Part shown: positions 59,687-64,000 of the stretch, in pieces | How the letters are laid out: the number at the start of each line of letters is the position of its first letter | How positions within the stretch are numbered: the stretch's first letter is position 1 | DNA from: Bifidobacterium ramosum | GTDB taxonomy: Bacteria > Actinomycetota > Actinomycetes > Actinomycetales > Bifidobacteriaceae | DNA length: 64,000 nt | Direction: 5' to 3' | Assembly: GCF_009299505.1 (NCBI RefSeq) | Contig: NZ_WBSM01000002.1 | Coordinates: 186,001-250,000, forward strand | Notes under the pieces: model-generated | The model's input: only the letters and a program-made list of their open reading frames with translations | What the model was told of the DNA's origin: nothing | Database searches by the model: none | Program-made: the position numbers and the translations under genes

Positions 59687-60379
59687 ATGGCGATTCAGGA
59701 GATTCCCACGCTCACGGTGGAACGTGATCTGGCCGCACAGGGCTACGATCTGATCGTCGGATTCGACGAGGTGGGCCGCGGATCGCTCGCCGGTCCGGTG
59801 ATGGTCGGCGCGGCGGCGGTATGGTCGCGTGATCTGGACGATCTGACCGTGCCGGACGGCGTGGCCGATTCCAAAATGCTCACCGGACATCGTCGCGAGG
59901 CGATCTTCGAGCCGCTCAAGGCGTGGTGCGCGGCGTGGGCCGTCGGCGCGGCCAGCAACACGGAGATCGACGACTGGGGCATCTCGTATGCGCTGGGCGT
60001 CGCGGCCCTGCGCGCGCTCGACGACGTCGAACGGTCGCTGGATCTGCGGGGCACGGCGATGTCCGTCGGCGGTATCCTCGACGGTCCCAACGACTACATC
60101 ACCAAGGCGCTCGGCACGTTCGACGCGCCGGCCGTCCCTGCACCCGCGCACATCGTCACCAAAGTCAAGGGCGACCGTCACTGCGCCACGGTCGCGACCG
60201 CCGCCGTCATCGCGAAGGTCACGCGTGACCGGCTCATGACCGAGATCGCCGAGTCGGATCCGCGATACGCGCCGTACGAATGGGCGCATAACAAGGGCTA
60301 CGGTTCCGCCGCGCACCGCGCCGCCATTGTCGAATACGGCCCGTCCGACCTGCATCGCGTCAGCTGGAAGCTCACCTGA
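59687..60379 (+). CDS. rnhB: Ribonuclease HII
   Basis: A 230-residue enzyme that cuts RNA in RNA-DNA hybrids, including single ribonucleotides misincorporated into DNA. The catalytic beginning is IVGFDEVGRGSLAGPVMVGAA, with Asp and Glu ligands. The motif region VPDGVADSKMLTGHRRE corresponds to the family's DSKxL segment. Further ligands are in GGILDGPNDYI and the C-terminal KGDRHCATVATAAVIAKVTRDRLM and GYGSAAHRAAI. It is a normal RNase HII size. It follows lepB in the common rplS-lepB-rnhB order. Confidence 0.96.
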   Translation: MAIQEIPTLTVERDLAAQGYDLIVGFDEVGRGSLAGPVMVGAAAVWSRDLDDLTVPDGVADSKMLTGHRREAIFEPLKAWCAAWAVGAASNTEIDDWGISYALGVAALRALDDVERSLDLRGTAMSVGGILDGPNDYITKALGTFDAPAVPAPAHIVTKVKGDRHCATVATAAVIAKVTRDRLMTEIAESDPRYAPYEWAHNKGYGSAAHRAAIVEYGPSDLHRVSWKLT

Positions 60380-60470
60380 CGCGACCGTCCGGCCATCTCC
60401 CGCGTCGGTGATCGTGTCAGTGACCGACACGGTGACCGTTCCGGATCTTTGTCGTCCTTATTCCTATCTT

Positions 60471-60524
60471 CTTAACGGACATACAGCCGATTTTGCCCCG
60501 GTAATCGGCTGTATGTCCGTTAAG
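60471..60524. repeat. Intergenic palindrome family A, copy 9 (longest stem)
   Basis: CTTAACGGACATACAGCCGA with TCGGCTGTATGTCCGTTAAG, extending the usual stem by the outer CTTA/TAAG pairs. A pyrimidine-rich run (CCTTATTCCTATCTT) precedes it. It lies between rnhB and the LacI gene. Confidence 0.92.
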
Positions 60525-60573
60525 GGGGCGAAAAGCGACCGTTCATGTATTCCGTAACACAAGAAAAATCAAG

Positions 60574-60590
60574 ATTGTTAGCGCTCTCAC
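60574..60590. promoter_or_regulatory. LacI-type operator in the regulator's own promoter region
   Basis: ATTGTTAGCGCTCTCAC. The first 12 bases, ATTGTTAGCGCT, are the exact complement of the AGCGCTAACAAT found in the operator 2.1 kb downstream (62679-62693). The position, about 80 bp upstream of the lacI start, supports autoregulation. Confidence 0.65.
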
Positions 60591-60667
60591 CGTGTTGCGC
60601 CCGGTAACACGGTATGCTGAACAACAGCAATGCGGCACAGCGGCACATCATGCGGGAGGTTTGACGT

Positions 60668-61783
60668 ATGGGAAGCAATCGGAGCGCCGGCAAACGACCG
60701 TCCATGTTCGAAGTGGCCAAACTGGCCGGCGTCAGTCACCAGACCGTCTCGCGCGTCATCAACAACTCGCCGGACGTGTCCGACGCGACGCGCGCCAAGG
60801 TGCAGGCCGCCATCAAGCAGCTCGACTACCACCCGAGCAACTCCGCGCGCGCCCTCGCCTCGCGCCGGTCGCGCACCATTGGCCTGATCGCCGGCGGCAT
60901 GCGCTTCTTCGGCCCGATCTCGGCCATCTCGTCCATCGAGACGGTCGCGCGCCAGCACGGCCTGTTCATGTCGGTGATGATGGTGCATGAGGCGCTGTGC
61001 ACGCAGCGCGAATTCGAGGAACTATGCGGCACGTTCAACGAGCAGAACGTCGACGCGTTCATCTTCCTGACCCCGACCGACGTAATGTTCGAGGCGGCGT
61101 GCCGCACGCAGGTCAGCCAGCCGCGCGTGTTCGTCACGTCCACGCACGGCGCGCTCGGCATGAGCGAGGGGCTGCGGCTGATCCGTTCGCGCAACCACGG
61201 CAGGGTGTCGATGGTCGGCATCGACCAGTGGGGTGCGATGGCGGAGATCGTGCGACTACTGGGGGAGTACGGGCATCGCCGCGCGCTGTATTTCGCGGGA
61301 CCGTCCGAATGGCGGGACGCCTCGACGCGACTGGATGCGTGGGTGAAGCTGACGCGCGCGAAGGCGATCAGCTCGGTCACGGTGCGGTGCGAGACGTGGG
61401 ATTCGGCCGAGGCGTACGGGCGGATGAACCATCTGTTGGATTCGATCGGCCAGTCGGGCGGCGCGCTGCCGTCCGTGGTGGTGTGCGCGAACGACAGTCA
61501 GGCGGTCGGCGTGGCGCGTGCGTTGCACGAACATGACGTGCGGATTCCTCAGGACGTGAGTCTGGTCGGTTTCGATGACATGCCGGCGATGGACAATATG
61601 TATCCGCCACTGACGACCGTGCGGCCCGATTTTGAACAGCTGGGCTCCGTGGCCATGCGCGAGGTGCTGCATCTGCTGGGGGAGGGTGACGAGGTCGCGT
61701 TCGCCGCGTCGTCGCACGGCGTCGGGCTGATCCCGGCGAAGGTGATCAACCGGTCCTCGCTCGGGCCGACCACGCGCCGGTAG
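60668..61783 (+). CDS. LacI-family transcriptional regulator
   Basis: A 371-residue sugar-responsive repressor. The N-terminal helix-turn-helix is MFEVAKLAGVSHQTVSRVINNSPDVSDATRAKVQAAIKQLDYHPSNSARALASRRS, a classic LacI headpiece with hinge. The periplasmic-binding-like domain follows, with AFIFLTPTDVM, the C-terminal VGFDDMPAMDNMYPPLTTVRPDF and a GLIPAKVINRSSL end. Operators with the AGCGCTAAC core lie upstream of this gene and before the downstream kinase gene, so local control of both is likely. The inducer is probably a pentose or its phosphate, which is inferred from the kinase. Confidence 0.93.
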   Translation: MGSNRSAGKRPSMFEVAKLAGVSHQTVSRVINNSPDVSDATRAKVQAAIKQLDYHPSNSARALASRRSRTIGLIAGGMRFFGPISAISSIETVARQHGLFMSVMMVHEALCTQREFEELCGTFNEQNVDAFIFLTPTDVMFEAACRTQVSQPRVFVTSTHGALGMSEGLRLIRSRNHGRVSMVGIDQWGAMAEIVRLLGEYGHRRALYFAGPSEWRDASTRLDAWVKLTRAKAISSVTVRCETWDSAEAYGRMNHLLDSIGQSGGALPSVVVCANDSQAVGVARALHEHDVRIPQDVSLVGFDDMPAMDNMYPPLTTVRPDFEQLGSVAMREVLHLLGEGDEVAFAASSHGVGLIPAKVINRSSLGPTTRR

Positions 61784-61928
61784 CGCGTGCGGCCGGCGGG
61801 ATTGCGGTGCTGTATTGCGTGTCCGCCGTCGTGCTGTGTATCCGCCGTGGTGCTGTGTATCCGTCGTCGTGCCGCTTGATGATTTCGGTGGTTGCACCGT
61901 GTGTCCCCCGCCGTGACGTATTCCCCTC

Positions 61929-62494
61929 AACGGGCATCCAGCCGATTCGGGGTATCTGATCGGCTGTATGTCCGTTAAGAAGTGGGACTTGTCTGTTACT
62001 CGTTTGCATGCTCTGCTGTGCTTGTTCGACGGACATCCAGCCGATGTACACGGCTGTATCGGCTGTATGTCCGTTGGGGGATACGGAAACTGGCGTTTGA
62101 TCGGTCATGTGTTGGTGTCTACGCTTGTCACGTCTGCGCTGTGGTCATCTTTTCTCACGGACATCCAGCCGATTGAGGTAGTCATATCGACTGTATGTCC
62201 GTTGAGGTGGGGCGAAGCTTGTGGTGGGGTGGATTCCCATTTCCCTTTACGTACATACAGCCGATTGGGCAGTGGTTTTCGGCTGTATGTCCGTTGGAGA
62301 GAGGGTGACCTTGTTCTTGGGAATTGGATGATGTCTCATTAGGTCAACGGACATACAGTCGATTGGTGTGGTCATATCGGCTGTATGTCCGTGAGGGATG
62401 GGGTGGTCTTGTTCCTGGAAGTTGGATGATGTTTCGTTTTCCCAACGTACATACAGCCGATCGGAAGGTGGTTTTCGGCTGTATGTACGTTGGG
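61929..62494. repeat. Cluster of six family A palindromes (copies 10-15)
   Basis: Copies at 61929-61977, 62029-62074, 62157-62202, 62249-62294, 62347-62392 and 62441-62494, about 92-128 bp apart. Copies 13 and 15 carry the GTAC variant (ACGTACATACAGCCGA); in copy 15 both arms have it (ACGTAC/GTACGT), so pairing is preserved. The text between copies is itself repeated (GTGGTCTTGTTC...GGATGATGT before copies 14 and 15). Together they fill most of the 956-bp gap between lacI and the kinase. Confidence 0.93.
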
Positions 62495-62635
62495 GGAGAA
62501 GAGCGTCCGTTGGGGGAGAAGGACGTCTATTGATGGGGAGTGGGATGTTTGCTGAGGGTAGGACGTCTGTTGGGGGGGGGCTAAGGCGCTATAGACGGCG
62601 GTTATGGCGGGGTATCGATTTGAGACACGACGGGG

Positions 62636-62690
62636 TTGTGGTTTGTCGCGACTCACGATACAATCGTGAGCGTTAACAGTGAGCGCTAAC
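62636..62690 (+). promoter_or_regulatory. Promoter and twin LacI operators of the FGGY kinase
   Basis: TTGTGG (62636-62641) and TACAAT (62659-62664), 17 bp apart, form a good promoter. Immediately downstream are GTGAGCGTTAAC (62666-62677) and GTGAGCGCTAAC (62679-62690), tandem LacI-type boxes with a 13-bp period. ACTCACGATACAATCGTGAG overlaps the -10 as an additional dyad. Repression by blocking RNA polymerase is the expected mechanism. Confidence 0.75.
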
Positions 62691-62739
62691 AATTCCCCGA
62701 TGAGGCGGATTCGGCGCTGGGTACAAGGAGATCGAAAGT

Positions 62740-64000
62740 ATGGCAATTAACGACACAGACCAGGTCGCGACCATCGCCGAAAAGATCCGTGCGGGCAAGA
62801 CCTCGCTGGGCATCGAATTCGGCTCCACGCGCATCAAGGCCGTGCTGATCGACGACACGTACGCCACCATCGCATCCGGCGACTACAGCTGGGCCAGCCA
62901 TCTGGAAAACGGCCTGTGGAGCTACTCGCTCGAGGAGATCTGGAAGGGCCTGCAGAGCGCCTACGCCGCCATGGCCAACGACGTGCACACCGCCTACGGC
63001 GAACAGCTCACCAAGGTCGGCCACATCGGCTTCTCCGCGATGATGCACGGCTACCTCGCCTTCGACAAGGACGGCGAACTGCTCGTGCCGTTCCGCACCT
63101 GGCAGAACACCAACACGCACGAGGCCCACGAAAAGCTGTCCGAGCTGTTCCAGTACAACATCCCCGAACGCTGGTCCATCGCGCACCTGTATCAGGCCGT
63201 GCTCAACAAGGAGGAGCACGTCTCCAAGGTCGCGTACTTCACCACCCTGGCCGGCTACGTCCACTGGAAGCTCACCGGCAAGAAGGTCCTCGGCGTCGGC
63301 GACGCCTCCGGCATGTTCCCGATCGACCCGACCACCCACACCTACGAGACCGCGTTCATCAAGCAGTTCGACGCGCTGCCCGAAGTCGCCGCCCAGCCGT
63401 GGAAGCTCGAGGACCTGCTGCCGACCCCGCTCGTCGCGGGCACCCCGGCCGGCGAACTCACCGAGGCCGGCGCGCTGCTGCTCGACCCGACCGGCACCCT
63501 CAAGCCCGGCATCGTGCTCGCCCCGCCGGAAGGCGACGCGGGCACCGGCATGGTCGCCACCAACTCCGTGCGCGTGCGCACCGGCAATGTCTCCGCCGGC
63601 ACCTCGATCTTCGCGATGGTCGTCCTCGAACACAAGCTCGAGCGCCTGCACCCGGAAGTCGACCTCGTCACCACTCCGGCCGGCGACCTCGCTGGCATGA
63701 GCCACGCCAACAACTTCACCTCCGACCTCAACGCATGGGTCGGCCTGTTCGGTCAGTTCGCCGAGGCGCTCGGCACGCCGGTCGACGCGGGCACGCTGTA
63801 CGGCACCCTGTTCCGCACCGCGATCTCCGACGACGCCGACCGTAACTGCGGCGGCCTCATCAACTACCCGTTCCGTTCAGGCGAGTTCCTCGCCGGCCTC
63901 GAAGAGGGCCGTCCGCTGTTCGCCCGCAACCCGGAAGCCCACATGAACCTCGCGAACTTCATGCGCGCCCAGCTGTTCAGCGCGTTCAGCCCGGTCAAGA
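62740..64000 (+). CDS. xylB: FGGY-family carbohydrate kinase, probable xylulokinase (5' part)
   Basis: The first 420 residues of a sugar kinase; the gene runs past the window end. The N-terminal phosphate-binding block is KTSLGIEFGSTRIKAVLIDD. IGFSAMMHGYLAFDKDG, NIPERWSIAHLYQAVLN, TTLAGYVHWKLTG, GVGDASGMFPID and GNVSAGTSIFAMV are FGGY kinase segments. AAGGAG lies about 9 bp before the ATG. The promoter is under twin LacI-type operators. D-xylulose is the most likely substrate by resemblance to bifidobacterial enzymes, but other ketopentoses cannot be excluded. Codon use is highly optimised. Confidence 0.8.
   Translation, partial: MAINDTDQVATIAEKIRAGKTSLGIEFGSTRIKAVLIDDTYATIASGDYSWASHLENGLWSYSLEEIWKGLQSAYAAMANDVHTAYGEQLTKVGHIGFSAMMHGYLAFDKDGELLVPFRTWQNTNTHEAHEKLSELFQYNIPERWSIAHLYQAVLNKEEHVSKVAYFTTLAGYVHWKLTGKKVLGVGDASGMFPIDPTTHTYETAFIKQFDALPEVAAQPWKLEDLLPTPLVAGTPAGELTEAGALLLDPTGTLKPGIVLAPPEGDAGTGMVATNSVRVRTGNVSAGTSIFAMVVLEHKLERLHPEVDLVTTPAGDLAGMSHANNFTSDLNAWVGLFGQFAEALGTPVDAGTLYGTLFRTAISDDADRNCGGLINYPFRSGEFLAGLEEGRPLFARNPEAHMNLANFMRAQLFSAFSPVK

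Noticed and set aside
58571..60430. Minus-strand open frame of about 620 codons opposite lepB and rnhB
   Set aside because: Signal peptidase I and RNase HII on the plus strand have all catalytic motifs; the antisense frame does not.

Overview
The window is GC-rich, gene-dense actinobacterial chromosome. Gene content and protein style fit Bifidobacterium or a very close relative: GNAT-free housekeeping blocks in familiar bifidobacterial order, Zn-ribbon L28 and L32 forms, DUF3039, DUF177 and DivIVA-like proteins, FemAB-type peptidoglycan bridge enzymes, and LacI-controlled sugar genes. The genus is inferred from sequence alone. I see no prophage, IS element, CRISPR array, rRNA or secondary-metabolite cluster. 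Almost everything is single-copy chromosomal core or near-core.

Layout. 1-8 kb: gpsA 3' end, ddl, an MscS channel, two DUF2974 lipase-fold paralogues around a TetR regulator, and a PLP aminotransferase. 7.6-8.1 kb: tRNA-Gly, two tRNA-Val, tRNA-Ala. 8-15 kb: methyltransferase, XRE membrane regulator, HIT protein, acetyltransferase, UMF1-type MFS, and a PfkB protein lacking the usual catalytic Asp. 15-21 kb: rpmB, recG, rsmD, nitroreductase, trmD. 21-26 kb: a heterodimeric ABC exporter downstream of rpsP-khpA-rimM. 26-33 kb: EEP-fold membrane protein, ffh, CDF-like transporter, cysS, GATase. 33-41 kb: ABC-F ATPase, ArsR-MFS operon, ilvB-ilvN. 41-44 kb: coaD-divIVA-like-DUF177-rpmF-rnc operon. 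44-53 kb: DUF3039, pncB, Pr6Pr protein, rph-rdgB, a tandem FemAB pair, AEC permease, tRNA-Leu and tRNA-Thr. 53-64 kb: pgi, DUF362/ECF S-component/DUF1893, rplS-lepB-rnhB, a LacI regulator and the start of an FGGY sugar kinase.

The most unusual content is between the genes. A roughly 46-54 bp palindrome occurs 15 times, including six copies in about 570 bp next to the LacI/kinase operators, and several copies carry paired compensatory changes in both arms. A second family forms two arrays of five 45-bp hairpins, nearly all separated by exactly 18 bp (63-bp period). At least six further families of long hairpins (stems of about 12-30 bp, several perfect) occupy other intergenic spaces. None is linked to a recognisable transposase or cas gene here. 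Together they look like REP-type or RNA-hairpin elements and are the best candidate for an undescribed system.

Functionally, the genes cover translation (rpmB, rpmF, rpsP, rplS, cysS, tRNAs, trmD, rimM, rsmD, rnc, rph), secretion (ffh, lepB), cell wall (ddl, FemAB pair), NAD and CoA synthesis (pncB, coaD), branched-chain amino acids (ilvBN), central carbon (pgi, FGGY kinase) and DNA repair or nucleotide sanitation (recG, rdgB, rnhB).
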